From Bradyrhizobium diazoefficiens (GTDB taxonomy: Bacteria; Pseudomonadota; Alphaproteobacteria; Rhizobiales; Xanthobacteraceae), in contig NZ_JAFCKW010000017.1 of the NCBI RefSeq assembly GCF_018129965.1, positions 1-64,000 of the forward strand: a stretch of DNA of 64,000 nt. The letters run 5' to 3'. This document shows positions 29,802 through 38,895 of the stretch, piece by piece (the stretch's first letter is position 1; every line of letters starts with the position of its first letter). Position numbers and translations under genes: made by a program. The notes under the pieces are model-generated. The model made no database searches. It had not been told where the DNA came from and saw nothing but the letters and a program-made list of their open reading frames with translations.

Positions 29802-30809
29802 ATGGCCCCCCGCGCCAATTGGAAGGGTTTTTTGCGTCTGTCGCTCGTGACCTGTCCGGTCGCGTTGTATCCGGCGACTTCGGATACGGAGAAGGTGTCG
29901 TTCAACCAGATCAACCGCAAGACCGGCCACCGGATCAAGTATCTCAAGGTCGACGCCGAGACCGGCGACGAGGTCACCTCGGAGGACATCGTCAAGGGCT
30001 ACAAGGTCGACACCGATACCTACATCGAGGTCAGCAAGGACGAGCTCGACGATATCGCGCTGGACTCGACGCATACGATCGACATCGACGAGTTCGTGCC
30101 GAAGACCGACATCGACAGCCGCTATCTGATCCGTCCCTATTATCTCGTACCGGATGGCAAGGTCGGCCACGACGCCTATGCGGTGATCCGGGAGACCATC
30201 CGCAGCATGGACAAGGTCGCGATCGGCCGCGTGGTGCTGACCAATCGCGAGCACATCATCGCCCTGGAGCCGCTGGAGAGCGGCCTGATGGGCACGCTGC
30301 TGCGCTATCCCTACGAAGTGCGCAGCGAGAAGGACTATTTCGACGACATCCAGGACGTGAAGCTGACCAAGGACATGCTCGACCTTGCCAAGCACATCGT
30401 CGAGAAGAAGTCCGGCGCGTTCGCGCCGGAACTGTTCGAGGACCATTACGAGACCGCGCTGATCGATCTCATCAACAAGAAGCGCTCTGGCACACCGATC
30501 GCAGCCAAGGCGGCACCGAAGGCCGGCAACGTCATCAACCTGATGGACGCCCTGAAGAAGAGCCTCGCGGGCGAGAAGGGTGCAGCACCCGCGGCGAAGG
30601 TCGCCAAGGAGACCACGAAGGAGACCGCGAAGGATACCGCCAAGGGCAAAAAGCCGAAGAAGCGCGTCGAGGGCCAGCGCGAGATGCTGCTGCCGATCGC
30701 CGGCAAGGGCGGCAAGACAGCAACAGCCAAGGAAGCGGCACAGAAGGAAACGTCCAGAAAGGCCGACAAGCCGGTACGCGCGACGACGCGGGCGAAGAAG
30801 GCCGGATAG
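29802..30809 (+). CDS. ku: Ku protein, non-homologous end joining
   Basis: Bacterial Ku forms a ring-shaped homodimer that binds double-strand DNA ends and recruits ligase D. The 335-residue protein has the Ku core from residue 8 to about 255 (WKGFLRLSLVTCPVALYPA, KGYKVDTDTYIEVSKDELD, YLVPDGKVGHDAYAVIRE), then an unusually long Lys/Ala-rich tail, which in other bacterial Ku proteins aids DNA binding. No ligD gene is in this window. Rhizobia often keep several ku copies. A TATGAT element lies 58 bp upstream (29739-29744) and could be part of its promoter. Confidence 0.95.
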   Translation: MAPRANWKGFLRLSLVTCPVALYPATSDTEKVSFNQINRKTGHRIKYLKVDAETGDEVTSEDIVKGYKVDTDTYIEVSKDELDDIALDSTHTIDIDEFVPKTDIDSRYLIRPYYLVPDGKVGHDAYAVIRETIRSMDKVAIGRVVLTNREHIIALEPLESGLMGTLLRYPYEVRSEKDYFDDIQDVKLTKDMLDLAKHIVEKKSGAFAPELFEDHYETALIDLINKKRSGTPIAAKAAPKAGNVINLMDALKKSLAGEKGAAPAAKVAKETTKETAKDTAKGKKPKKRVEGQREMLLPIAGKGGKTATAKEAAQKETSRKADKPVRATTRAKKAG

Positions 30810-30866
30810 ACGCATCGCGTCCGCTCTCCGCCGTGATGTCCCCCCTCGCCGATCGGCCGGCCTGAT

Positions 30867-31103
30867 ATGTCCTGGTCGACGGCATTCGACGATCCCGTCG
30901 ACGCCGGCGGCAAGCGCCGGCTGCTGACGCTGCAGCAGGCGGCGGACTACATCATGCAGCTGCCGGAAGATGCGCAGCACCAAACGCACTGGCAGACCGC
31001 GATCGAGACCCTGATCCAGGCGGCCGAAACCGGCGGCGGCTGGGTGATGTTCGCCCGCATTGCCATGTTGCGGGCGCTGCACGCGGACGAAGGCCGCCGA
31101 TGA
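30867..31103 (+). CDS. Hypothetical protein (78 aa)
   Basis: I do not recognise a named family. This small soluble protein has a helical core (LTLQQAADYIMQLPEDAQ, WQTAIETLIQAAE) and codon use like its neighbours. It starts 57 bp after ku on the same strand and could share its transcript. The regular length and amphipathic helices argue for a real gene. Confidence 0.65.
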   Translation: MSWSTAFDDPVDAGGKRRLLTLQQAADYIMQLPEDAQHQTHWQTAIETLIQAAETGGGWVMFARIAMLRALHADEGRR

Positions 31104-31244
31104 ACCCATGGCCGGCGCAGTTGCAGCCCCGTCGACGAACAAGCTCAACAATCGGTTAAGGCCGCGGACCAGGGTATTCCTACGGGAGACAAAATTAACC
31201 GGCGATTCCCGTCGCGCACAGCATGGTCCGACAGGAGCCAGGCT

Positions 31245-31436
31245 ATGGGTGCCCCCGTGCAGCAGAGCGTCAAGACGAACTACATCAGCATCGTGAACGA
31301 CGTGCCAGCCGACGCGCGGGCGACGGACGCCGCGGGACGGTCGCGGCCGGGCACGATGAAGGACGTCATTGGTCGTTTCGCAGCCGTCCTGAAGCGCCAC
31401 CTCGCGGGTACGCCGGGCCCCACCAACACGCCCTGA
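31245..31436 (+). CDS. Hypothetical protein (63 aa)
   Basis: A short gene with AGGAG 8 bases before ATG 31245. The product is hydrophilic, with a C-terminal amphipathic helix (MKDVIGRFAAVLKRHLAG). No family is recognised and there is no membrane segment. The good ribosome site is the main evidence that it is expressed. Confidence 0.5.
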   Translation: MGAPVQQSVKTNYISIVNDVPADARATDAAGRSRPGTMKDVIGRFAAVLKRHLAGTPGPTNTP

Positions 31437-31651
31437 GGCACGCAGCGAAATCGCGGCCGTCGCCTGCCCCTCGCTTTTGAATCCACTTGGATCGATCGAT
31501 GGAACCCTAATTTAATGAATGCCATCGTATCTGGCGAAGGCGCGCTTTTCCGGAGATTCATTCTTGCGGCGCGCGCAAAATTCTATTCGATCGATTTACG
31601 CGTTCGAAATCGGCGCGGCCCTACATTGGATCGGATGCAGAGGAGTTGGCA

Positions 31652-31816
31652 ATGAGTTTGCTGAGGTCTTTCCTTGCCGATGAGAACGGTGCAACCGCCA
31701 TCGAATACGGCTTGATTGCCGCCGGAATCGCGCTCGCCATCGTCACCGTCGTGAACAATACGGGCACCGCGCTCCTCAACAACAAGTTCAACTCGATCAG
31801 TACCGCGATGAAGTAA
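31652..31816 (+). CDS. Flp family type IVb pilin
   Basis: A 54-residue prepilin. A short polar leader is followed by the Flp processing region and the hydrophobic helix: DENGATAIEYGLIAAGIALA at about residues 10-29, including the conserved Glu-Tyr pair (residues 18-19). GAGGAG lies 6 bases upstream of ATG 31652. In Flp/Tad systems a prepilin peptidase cuts this leader and the mature subunit assembles into adhesive pili. No cpa/tad assembly genes are in the window, so this is an orphan pilin that would depend on a locus elsewhere. Confidence 0.88.
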   Translation: MSLLRSFLADENGATAIEYGLIAAGIALAIVTVVNNTGTALLNNKFNSISTAMK

Positions 31817-31974
31817 CGGCCGCCCTGCGCCGAGGCGACCTTCAGACACCGCCGTCTTTCGGCGCGAGGTTGCTTCGCCCGGGATCGCGCTGATCGCGCG
31901 ACCATGATCTGCGTCAAGCGTATCGGCAGAGCTGTGGCCTAGCATCGGCCCAGCTCTTCTCGCCGGCGTCGTTC

Positions 31975-33513
31975 ATGCCCCAAGATCCCCATCGTCCTCA
32001 GCTGAAGATTCGTCGCGTTCATCTCGACACCGGCCGCGAGAATGTCGTCGTCATTTCGCGGCGATCGAAGGCGCTGCGTGCCGAGATCTTTCGCGGCTTC
32101 AGCCGTGTCGAGCTCCGCCGCGACGGCAAAGTGCTGCTGGCGACGCTGCTGATCACGGATGACGACGCGCTGGCGGCCCACGACGAGATCGGCCTCTCCG
32201 AACCCGCGTTTCACCGATTTGCCGAACCGGTCGGCACGCCGGTCGCGGTGACACCCGCCACACCTCCCGAGAGCCTCGAGGCGGTGCGCGCCAAGATCCG
32301 CGGGCGCACGTTCAGCGAGGCCGAGATCACGGCGATCATCAACGACCTCGCCCATTATCGCTACTCCGACATGGAGATCGCCGCCTTCCTGATCGGCTCG
32401 GCGAGCTTCATCACCACCGACGAACTGCTGGCTCTCACTGGCGCGATGGCCCGGGCCGGCACGCAATTGACGTGGCCGGATCCTGTTATCGTCGACAAGC
32501 ATTGCATTGGCGGCATTCCGGGCAATCGCACCTCGATGGTGGTGGTACCGATCGTCGCAGCGCACGGCCTGCCGATCCCGAAGACCTCCTCGCGCGCCAT
32601 CACCTCACCCGCCGGAACCGCCGACACGATGGAGGTTCTCGCGCGCGTCAATGTCGGCGTCGCGGAGATGAAGGCGATCGTCTCGGCCTGCAATGGCTGC
32701 CTGATCTGGGGCGGGCATGTGAATTTGTCGCCGGCCGACGACGTCCTGATCTCGGTCGAGCGCCCCCTGAGCCTCGATACCCGCGAGCAGATGGTCGCCT
32801 CGATCATGTCGAAGAAAATCGCGGCGGGCTCCACGCATCTGTTGATCGACATTCCGGTCGGACCAACGGCGAAGGTCACCAGCGCCGTCGAGGCGATGCG
32901 GCTGCGAAAGCTGTTCGAGTTCGTCGGCGACCGGTTCGGCCGCACGGTCGAGGTGATCACGACCGACGGCCGCCAGCCGATCGGCAACGGCATCGGGCCC
33001 TTGCTCGAGGCCAACGACGTGATGGCGGTGCTCGGCAACGATCCGGATGCTCCGCGCGATCTGCGCGAGAAATCGCTGCGTCTCGCCGCGCATCTATTGG
33101 AATACGATCCGAAGCTGCGCGGCGGCACAGGCTATGCGCGTGCGCGCGAACTCCTGGACAGCGGCGCGGCGCTGAAGCAGATGCAGAAGATCATCGACGC
33201 CCAGGGGCCCTCGACATGCAGCACCGCGCTCGGCTCGCTCAGCTTCGACGTCAGGGCAGCCGGCGACGGCGTGGTATCCGCCATCGATTGCCTGCGCCTC
33301 AACCGCCTCGCCCGCACCGCCGGCGCGCCGCTCGACAAGGGTGCGGGCATCCGCCTGTTCAAGAAGATCGGCGACCGCGTCGAGCAGGGCGAGCCGCTCT
33401 ATCGCGTCTATACGTTCGATCGCCCCGAACATGATCTGGCGGCGGCCGCCGCAGCGGAGCAGACCGGTTACATCGTCAATGGTCGCGAGGCCCTCCAGGG
33501 CCAGGCGTCGTGA
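31975..33513 (+). CDS. Thymidine phosphorylase family protein, AMP phosphorylase type
   Basis: This 512-residue enzyme belongs to nucleoside phosphorylase family II, but its key motifs match archaeal AMP phosphorylase better than DeoA. It has an extra N-terminal domain of about 85 residues, VDKHCIGGIPGNRTSM (about 172-187) and KTSSRAITSPAGTADTMEV (about 202-220), where DeoA has a GGT-type motif. AMP phosphorylase splits nucleoside monophosphates with phosphate into base and ribose 1,5-bisphosphate. The gene overlaps the PRPP synthetase gene by 4 bp (GTGA). Databases usually label such bacterial proteins thymidine phosphorylase. Substrate is inference. Confidence 0.85.
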   Translation: MPQDPHRPQLKIRRVHLDTGRENVVVISRRSKALRAEIFRGFSRVELRRDGKVLLATLLITDDDALAAHDEIGLSEPAFHRFAEPVGTPVAVTPATPPESLEAVRAKIRGRTFSEAEITAIINDLAHYRYSDMEIAAFLIGSASFITTDELLALTGAMARAGTQLTWPDPVIVDKHCIGGIPGNRTSMVVVPIVAAHGLPIPKTSSRAITSPAGTADTMEVLARVNVGVAEMKAIVSACNGCLIWGGHVNLSPADDVLISVERPLSLDTREQMVASIMSKKIAAGSTHLLIDIPVGPTAKVTSAVEAMRLRKLFEFVGDRFGRTVEVITTDGRQPIGNGIGPLLEANDVMAVLGNDPDAPRDLREKSLRLAAHLLEYDPKLRGGTGYARARELLDSGAALKQMQKIIDAQGPSTCSTALGSLSFDVRAAGDGVVSAIDCLRLNRLARTAGAPLDKGAGIRLFKKIGDRVEQGEPLYRVYTFDRPEHDLAAAAAAEQTGYIVNGREALQGQAS

Positions 33514-34430
33514 GCACGATCGCGCTGCAGACGCTGCCGTTCGGCATCGATGCGGCGAGGCGCCTCGCGGCACGACTCGGGATCGACTGCGGCGAGATCG
33601 CGCTGCACCGCTTTCCGGACGGCGAGCTGCGCGTCGCGGTCGCGCCGGCTGCCGACACCACCATCCTCTATGCGCCGCTCGACCAACCCAACGACAAGCT
33701 GATCGCGCTGCTGTTCGCCGCGGAGGCACTGCGGCGCGGCGGTGCGAAGCGGCTCATCCTGGTCGCGCCCTATCTCTGCTACATGCGCCAGGACATCGCC
33801 TTTCATGCGGGCGAAGCCATCAGCCAGCGCGCCATCGGTGCCCTGCTCGGCAGGATCGTGGATCGCGTCGTCACCGTGGACGCGCATCTGCATCGCACCC
33901 ACGATATCGGCGACGTATTTACCGGCATCGAGGCGACAAACCTGTCCGCGATGCCGGCGATTGCCGGCGCGCTGATTGCGGGCCGCATCGATCCTGCAAC
34001 CGTCATCATCGGCCCCGATGCCGAGTCCGAGCCATGGGTGAAGGACCTCGCGGAGCGGCTCGGCCTGCAGCATACGGTCGCGCGGAAGCTGCGGCGCGGT
34101 GATCGCGCCGTCGATATCCATTTTGACGACGCTGCCGTACTCAAGGGACGGCCTGTGCTGATGGCCGACGACATCGTCTCCTCCGGGACGACGCTGGTGG
34201 TCGCGGCGAAGGCCCTGAAAGCGCTGGGCGCAACCAGTGTCGATGCGGTCATCACCCACGCGTTGTTTCCGCCAGCGATGGGCGCTGCGTTCGCCGACGC
34301 CGGGATCCGCTCCATTCGTTCGACCGACAGCGTGCCGCATTCGACCAACGCGATCGCGCTCGACGTGACCCTCGCGGCCGCCTTGCGATCCGAATTGAAC
34401 AGGACACTTCTGCCGGAGACGACGACATGA
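33510..34430 (+). CDS. Ribose-phosphate pyrophosphokinase (PRPP synthetase) paralogue
   Basis: This 306-residue protein has the two phosphoribosyltransferase-like domains of PRPP synthetase. Visible sites are the N-terminal RFPDGEL motif, the catalytic/flexible-loop region APYLCYMRQDIAFHAGEAIS (about 91-110), the divalent metal His-bearing VDAHLHR, and the PRPP loop MADDIVSSGTTLV (about 218-230). It is shorter and more divergent than a housekeeping Prs. GTG 33510 overlaps the phosphorylase stop and its own stop overlaps the metallo-nuclease start (ATGA). It would make PRPP and AMP, or act on a related sugar phosphate in this pathway. Confidence 0.85.
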   Translation: MSTIALQTLPFGIDAARRLAARLGIDCGEIALHRFPDGELRVAVAPAADTTILYAPLDQPNDKLIALLFAAEALRRGGAKRLILVAPYLCYMRQDIAFHAGEAISQRAIGALLGRIVDRVVTVDAHLHRTHDIGDVFTGIEATNLSAMPAIAGALIAGRIDPATVIIGPDAESEPWVKDLAERLGLQHTVARKLRRGDRAVDIHFDDAAVLKGRPVLMADDIVSSGTTLVVAAKALKALGATSVDAVITHALFPPAMGAAFADAGIRSIRSTDSVPHSTNAIALDVTLAAALRSELNRTLLPETTT

Positions 34431-36022
34431 GCATCACCGTCCGCTTTTGCGGCGCCGCCCGCACCGTGACCGGGTCGAGCTATCTGTTCCAGACCGCGAC
34501 CGGCCGCTTCCTGGTCGATTGCGGCCTGTTCCAGGGCCAGAAGACGCTCAAGGAGCTCAACTACGGGGCCTTCCCGTTCCGGCCCGCCGATATCGACGCG
34601 GTGTTGCTCACGCACGCGCATATCGACCACAGCGGATTGCTGCCAAAGCTCGTGCGTGCGGGGTTCGAGGGACCGATCCTGGCTACGCGCGGCACCATCG
34701 ACCTCTGCTCCTACATGCTGCCCGACGCTGGTAGCATCCAGGAATCGGAAGTCGCGCAGCTCAACCGGCGCAACGCGGCGCGCGGCCGCAAGGACGTGCA
34801 GCCGATCTACACGCAGGCCGATGCGATCGCCACGCTGCAATCGTTTCGCGCAGTCGAGTACGAGCGCTGGACCGACGTGATCACGGGCGTCCGCGCCCGC
34901 TACTGGAACGCCGGCCATCTGCTCGGCTCTGCGTCGATCGAGCTCGAAATCGCCGATCAGGGATCACCGCGTCCGCTGCGCGTGCTGCTCTCCGGCGATG
35001 TCGGACCGGAAGCCAAGCTGCTGCAGCCCGACCCCGAAGCCCCCTCCGATCTCGACTACGTCATCTCGGAATCGACCTATGGCGACCGCGTGCGCGCCGT
35101 CACGACACCCGCGCTCCGCAGGCAGCACCTTGCAGCCGAGGTGCGCGACGCCGCCGCGGCCGGCGGCGCCCTGCTGATCCCCGCCTTCGCGGTCGAGCGG
35201 ACCCAGGAGCTGATCGTCGATCTCGTCTCGCTGATGGAGCACGGCGAGATTCCGACCGCGCCGATCTTCCTCGATTCTCCGCTCGCGATCCGTGCCACCG
35301 AAGTGTTCCGCCGGAATGCCGCCAGCCTCGACCCGACCGTCGATGCCGAACGCCTGCTCAACTCGCCGCATCTCAAATTCACCGAGACGGCGGACGAGAG
35401 CAAGGCGATCATGCGCCTGTCCGGATTTCACATCATCATCGCCGCGAGCGGCATGTGCGATGCCGGCCGCATCCGCCATCATCTGAAGCGCTGGCTGTGG
35501 AACGCGCATGCGACCGTGTTGCTCGCCGGATTCCAGGCCAACGGCACGCTCGGCCGCTTCCTCCAGAACGGAACAAAGGCGGTGCGCATCCAGGGCGAGG
35601 AAATCAGGGTCGCGGCACGGATCCGCATGATTGACGAATATTCCGGCCATGCCGACGGCGCCGGAATGGCAGGATGGATCGCGGCCCGCCGCCCGATCGC
35701 CCGCGGGCTGTTCCTGGTCCATGGCGAGGAAAGCGCCATCGCGGGGCTCGCCGCGCGCGTCGTCGAACGCATCATTCCCGCGGCCAAGATCTACCAGCCG
35801 GTGCTGGACGACATCTACGAACTCTCCGCAGCCGAACCGCGCCTGATCGACGTCGATCATCGCCGGCGGCTTGCGCCGGAGGCGGTGACGCATCTCGATT
35901 GGCACAACGAGATGTCGGAACTCATGCTCGACATCAACGACAAAATCAGCGCCGCCGCCGACGACCGCGCCCGCGGCGTCATCATCAGGCGACTGCGGCG
36001 GGCGTTGGAGGAGAAGGCATAA
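34427..36022 (+). CDS. MBL-fold beta-CASP metallo-hydrolase, probable RNA nuclease
   Basis: This 531-residue protein is of the CPSF/beta-CASP group of metallo-beta-lactamase enzymes. It carries the metal motif THAHIDHSG (about 61-69), a later AGHLLGSAS and LLSGDVG, the beta-CASP segment (IIAASGMCDAGR) and the RMMBL-type motif EYSGHADG (about 403-410). Such proteins cut or trim RNA. The C-terminal 90 residues extend beyond the fold and are helical. It is the third gene of the overlapping phosphorylase-PRPP synthetase operon, suggesting RNA breakdown feeding nucleotide recycling. Substrate is not shown by sequence. Confidence 0.9.
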   Translation: MSITVRFCGAARTVTGSSYLFQTATGRFLVDCGLFQGQKTLKELNYGAFPFRPADIDAVLLTHAHIDHSGLLPKLVRAGFEGPILATRGTIDLCSYMLPDAGSIQESEVAQLNRRNAARGRKDVQPIYTQADAIATLQSFRAVEYERWTDVITGVRARYWNAGHLLGSASIELEIADQGSPRPLRVLLSGDVGPEAKLLQPDPEAPSDLDYVISESTYGDRVRAVTTPALRRQHLAAEVRDAAAAGGALLIPAFAVERTQELIVDLVSLMEHGEIPTAPIFLDSPLAIRATEVFRRNAASLDPTVDAERLLNSPHLKFTETADESKAIMRLSGFHIIIAASGMCDAGRIRHHLKRWLWNAHATVLLAGFQANGTLGRFLQNGTKAVRIQGEEIRVAARIRMIDEYSGHADGAGMAGWIAARRPIARGLFLVHGEESAIAGLAARVVERIIPAAKIYQPVLDDIYELSAAEPRLIDVDHRRRLAPEAVTHLDWHNEMSELMLDINDKISAAADDRARGVIIRRLRRALEEKA

Positions 36023-36133
36023 GTCCTCCGGCGGCGCGCACCGCATTTCCGTCACGTTTGACCGGCTTGTGCGTGCTGATATTCTCCGCCGCGTCGCCCG
36101 ACACTCAATCGTCGATCCAGAGCCATTTGAACG

Positions 36134-36538
36134 ATGCCGATCAAACGCACGATTCTGCTGGCTTTCAGCCTCATCCTGGTTGGCGCCTGGTCGCAGCACG
36201 GCGCGAGAGGGCAGACGTCGGCCACTCCGCCGGTTTCGCTTGCTCCGCCCAAGGCATCACCACACGCGGGCGGCAGGACTTCCGCAGTCGGGTCCGACAG
36301 GGTGTCGTCGACACCGGCGACCAGCGGAATTCCTCCCGCGCCGAATTCGGCCGTCGACTACGATGGCTTGAGCGTCGAGGCCGCCGAAGACAACGACGCG
36401 CCCAATCCCTCGCCGCGCCCCATGAGATCACGCGCCCAACCCAATCTGGATCAAAAGGGTGCCTCGTCGCAGCAATTGATCGACGAAGAAGACGAGGCTT
36501 TGAAGCGCAAGCTGACCATCTGCCAAAGCTGCAAGTAG
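36134..36538 (+). CDS. Secreted hypothetical protein (134 aa)
   Basis: An N-terminal signal peptide is clear (residues 1-26, IKRTILLAFSLILVGAWS, cleavage near ARG-Q). The mature part is Pro/Ser-rich and apparently disordered, ending in an acidic stretch (LIDEEDEALKRKLTICQSCK) with a CxxC pair at the last residues. That pair could bind metal or heme or form a disulfide. No family is recognised. It lies 111 bp after the metallo-nuclease gene on the same strand. Confidence 0.6.
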   Translation: MPIKRTILLAFSLILVGAWSQHGARGQTSATPPVSLAPPKASPHAGGRTSAVGSDRVSSTPATSGIPPAPNSAVDYDGLSVEAAEDNDAPNPSPRPMRSRAQPNLDQKGASSQQLIDEEDEALKRKLTICQSCK

Positions 36539-36563
36539 GACGGAGCTTCCAAAGACAACAGAT

Positions 36564-36600
36564 CGTAGCCCGAATGGAGCGCAGCAAAATCCGGGCCGGA
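36564..36600. repeat. Short imperfect palindromic repeat
   Basis: A stretch beginning GTAGCCCGAATGGAGCGCAG and ending AATCCGGGC has CCCG/CGGG arms. Similar GTAGCCCGGATG...ATCCGGG elements are, from memory, common between genes in many proteobacteria. It lies between convergent genes. Confidence 0.45.
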
Positions 36601-36639
36601 GCCAACTGCGAGGTGGCGCGGCCGGAAACGTAGCCGTCC

Positions 36640-38226
36640 CTACTCGGCCATCTCCACCTGAGGCTTGACGGTCGGACCGGCCAATGGCCGCTCCTCCATC
36701 ATGATCAGGCAGAACGAGGCGGTGGCCATCAGCGCGGTGGCGGCGCCGAACACGTAGCGGAAGGCGTGCCGCATGTCATCGGCGGGAATCGAAGGGATGC
36801 TGCCGGCGGCGTGATGCTCGCCGGCGAGCGGAATGTTGGCGCCGAGCGCGATCAGCAGGATCGCCGCGAAGGCCGCCACCGTGAACGAGGACATCAGCGA
36901 GCGGAAGAAGTTCATCGCACCGGTAATGGTGCCGACCTGCGGACGCGCAACCGAGTTCTGCAGCGAGACCACGCAGACCGGGAACGTGGTGCCGAGGCCG
37001 AGCGCGAACGCGGCCATCAGCGTCAGCAGGCCCCACAGCGGCAAGGTGGTGAGCGTGAGGCCGAGCGCGCAAATCGCAGCCCATGACGTGCCGACAATGG
37101 CGACGCGCTTGTAGTGCTTGGCGCGCGCCATGGTGCGGCCGGCGACGGCGGCGCCGACGGTCGAGACCGCCGCGAGCGGGATCAGCGCAAGCCCCGCCTC
37201 GCTGGCACTCAGATTGTAGACCGACTCGTAATAGAGCGGGAGCTGCACGGTGAGGCCCGTGATCGCGCCAAGGCCGCAGCCGCCGGCCGTCAATGCGAAC
37301 GGCGCGACCTTTCCGGTCAGCAGCTTCAGGGGCAGGAACGGCTCGTCGGCGCGGCGCGCGTGCCAGACGAAGCTGACCGCGAGCGCGACGGCGCCGCCGA
37401 CCATCGCAAGCACGGTCGGCGAGAACCAGGGATAGCGCGTGCCGCCCCAGGTCAGCACCAACATGAAGACCACGGCGGAGGCCATCAACAGGACGCCGCC
37501 GAGCCAGTCGACCTTGCGCTTGCGGTGGAACACCGGGATCTTCTTCATCTTCGGCAGCAGCAGCGCAATGGCAGCGGCCGCGAGCGGCAGGTTGATCCAG
37601 AAGATCATCGACCAGTGCAGATGCTCGGCGAACACACCGCCGATGACAGGGCCGAGGATGCCGCCGACCATCCAGACGCTGGAGAAATAGGCCTGATACT
37701 GGCCGCGCTCGCGGGGCGAGACGACGTCGGAGATCACGGTCTGCACGACGGGCATGATGCCGCCGCCGCCCAGACCCTGCAGGCCGCGCGCCAGAATCAG
37801 CATCGGCATGTTCGGCGCAATCGCACACAGCACCGAGCCCGCGACGAACAGGCTGAGCGAGATGATGATCATGACCTTGCGGCCGTAGATGTCGCTCAGC
37901 GTTCCGAACACCGGCGCCACCGCGGTCGAGGCGAGCAGATAGGCGGTGATGACCCAGGAGAGATTGGAGACGTCGTTGAACTGGCGGCCGATGGTCGGCA
38001 GCGCGGTGGCGACGATGGTCTGGTCGAGGGCAGCCAGGAACATCGTCAGCATCAGGCTGATGACGATGGTGCGGACTTCGTCCTTTGAAAGCGGCGCCGG
38101 CGGCGCGAGCGACGGGGCGTCGTCGACGCTCAGGACCTCGCCCGGAAGGCGCGACAGCTCCTCGGCGATTTCGTCGGGCAACGTCTGCAGGTCGGCAGAA
38201 CTGCTCTGCCGGTCGAACTTGTTCAT
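36640..38226 (-). CDS. DHA2-type MFS multidrug exporter
   Basis: This 528-residue drug:proton antiporter has a 50-residue cytoplasmic N-terminus and about 14 membrane helices. The first helix holds LDQTIVATALPTIGRQF, the D1-type motif of DHA2 proteins, and the loop between helices 2 and 3 has GTLSDIYGRKVMI (motif A). Motif C is present as GGILGPVIGG. EmrB and QacA are the named relatives. No membrane-fusion partner or regulator adjoins it, so it probably works alone. The substrate is unknown. Confidence 0.9.
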   Translation of the reverse strand: MNKFDRQSSSADLQTLPDEIAEELSRLPGEVLSVDDAPSLAPPAPLSKDEVRTIVISLMLTMFLAALDQTIVATALPTIGRQFNDVSNLSWVITAYLLASTAVAPVFGTLSDIYGRKVMIIISLSLFVAGSVLCAIAPNMPMLILARGLQGLGGGGIMPVVQTVISDVVSPRERGQYQAYFSSVWMVGGILGPVIGGVFAEHLHWSMIFWINLPLAAAAIALLLPKMKKIPVFHRKRKVDWLGGVLLMASAVVFMLVLTWGGTRYPWFSPTVLAMVGGAVALAVSFVWHARRADEPFLPLKLLTGKVAPFALTAGGCGLGAITGLTVQLPLYYESVYNLSASEAGLALIPLAAVSTVGAAVAGRTMARAKHYKRVAIVGTSWAAICALGLTLTTLPLWGLLTLMAAFALGLGTTFPVCVVSLQNSVARPQVGTITGAMNFFRSLMSSFTVAAFAAILLIALGANIPLAGEHHAAGSIPSIPADDMRHAFRYVFGAATALMATASFCLIMMEERPLAGPTVKPQVEMAE

Positions 38227-38379
38227 CTCGATCGGAAGCCGTGAGGCGGCGCAACGCCGCGGATTCGTTCTATGCAGGCCAATCTAGACAGCAAAGTTCT
38301 TCTCGGGCAGGCACCCCCGCGCATGGGAGCATCCCACCCCCGGGCCATCCCGAACGCGTGATCCGGGCGGCGCGGCGGA

Positions 38380-38895
38380 TCAGTCCTTCGGGCGTCGCTT
38401 CAGGCGGGCCCGTTTCGGCAGCTGCGCCGGCCATTGCACGATGTGGTCCTCGAGATCCGCATCCGGGATCTCCTCCTCGCTGCCCTCGACCCGCCCGCGC
38501 ACGGAGACGCCGGCCTCGTGCACGGTGTTGGGATCGCCCGACACCAGCGGGTGCCACCAATAGAGGTCGCGGCCCTCGGCGACGAGCTTGTAGCCGCAGC
38601 TCGGCGGCAGCCAGTTGAGGGCGCGGACATTGGCCGGGGTCAGACGGACACAGTCAGGAACCTTGTCGGATCGATTCGCGTAATCCTTGCAGCCGCAGGT
38701 CCCGGCATCGAGCAGCTTGCAGCCGACATGGGTGTAATAGATCTCCCCGGTGTCCTCCTCCTCGAGCTTGTTCAGGCAGCAGCGGCCGCAGCCGTCGCAC
38801 AGGCTTTCCCATTCGGGCCCCGACATCTCTTCCAACGTCTTGGTTTTCCAGAAGAATCCTTCCTGGCCTGAAGGTCGTTTGGGAGCTGCGGTCAT
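38380..38895 (-). CDS. YcgN family cysteine cluster protein
   Basis: This 171-residue UPF0260/YcgN protein has a conserved cysteine cluster: CDGCGRCCLNKL (about residues 33-44), then TCGCKDYANRS and further cysteines (GCKL, DCV, SCGYK). The pattern suggests an iron-sulfur or zinc site, and the family is uncharacterised. ATG 38895 is preferred because GAGG lies 5 bases upstream; an ATG 13 codons earlier is also in frame. Confidence 0.9.
   Translation of the reverse strand: MTAAPKRPSGQEGFFWKTKTLEEMSGPEWESLCDGCGRCCLNKLEEEDTGEIYYTHVGCKLLDAGTCGCKDYANRSDKVPDCVRLTPANVRALNWLPPSCGYKLVAEGRDLYWWHPLVSGDPNTVHEAGVSVRGRVEGSEEEIPDADLEDHIVQWPAQLPKRARLKRRPKD

Noticed and set aside
29568..31400. The upstream part of a 662-codon minus-strand frame opposite ku
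   Set aside because: Only the last 51 codons have a ribosome site and a plausible protein; the rest is antisense to ku and the following small genes.
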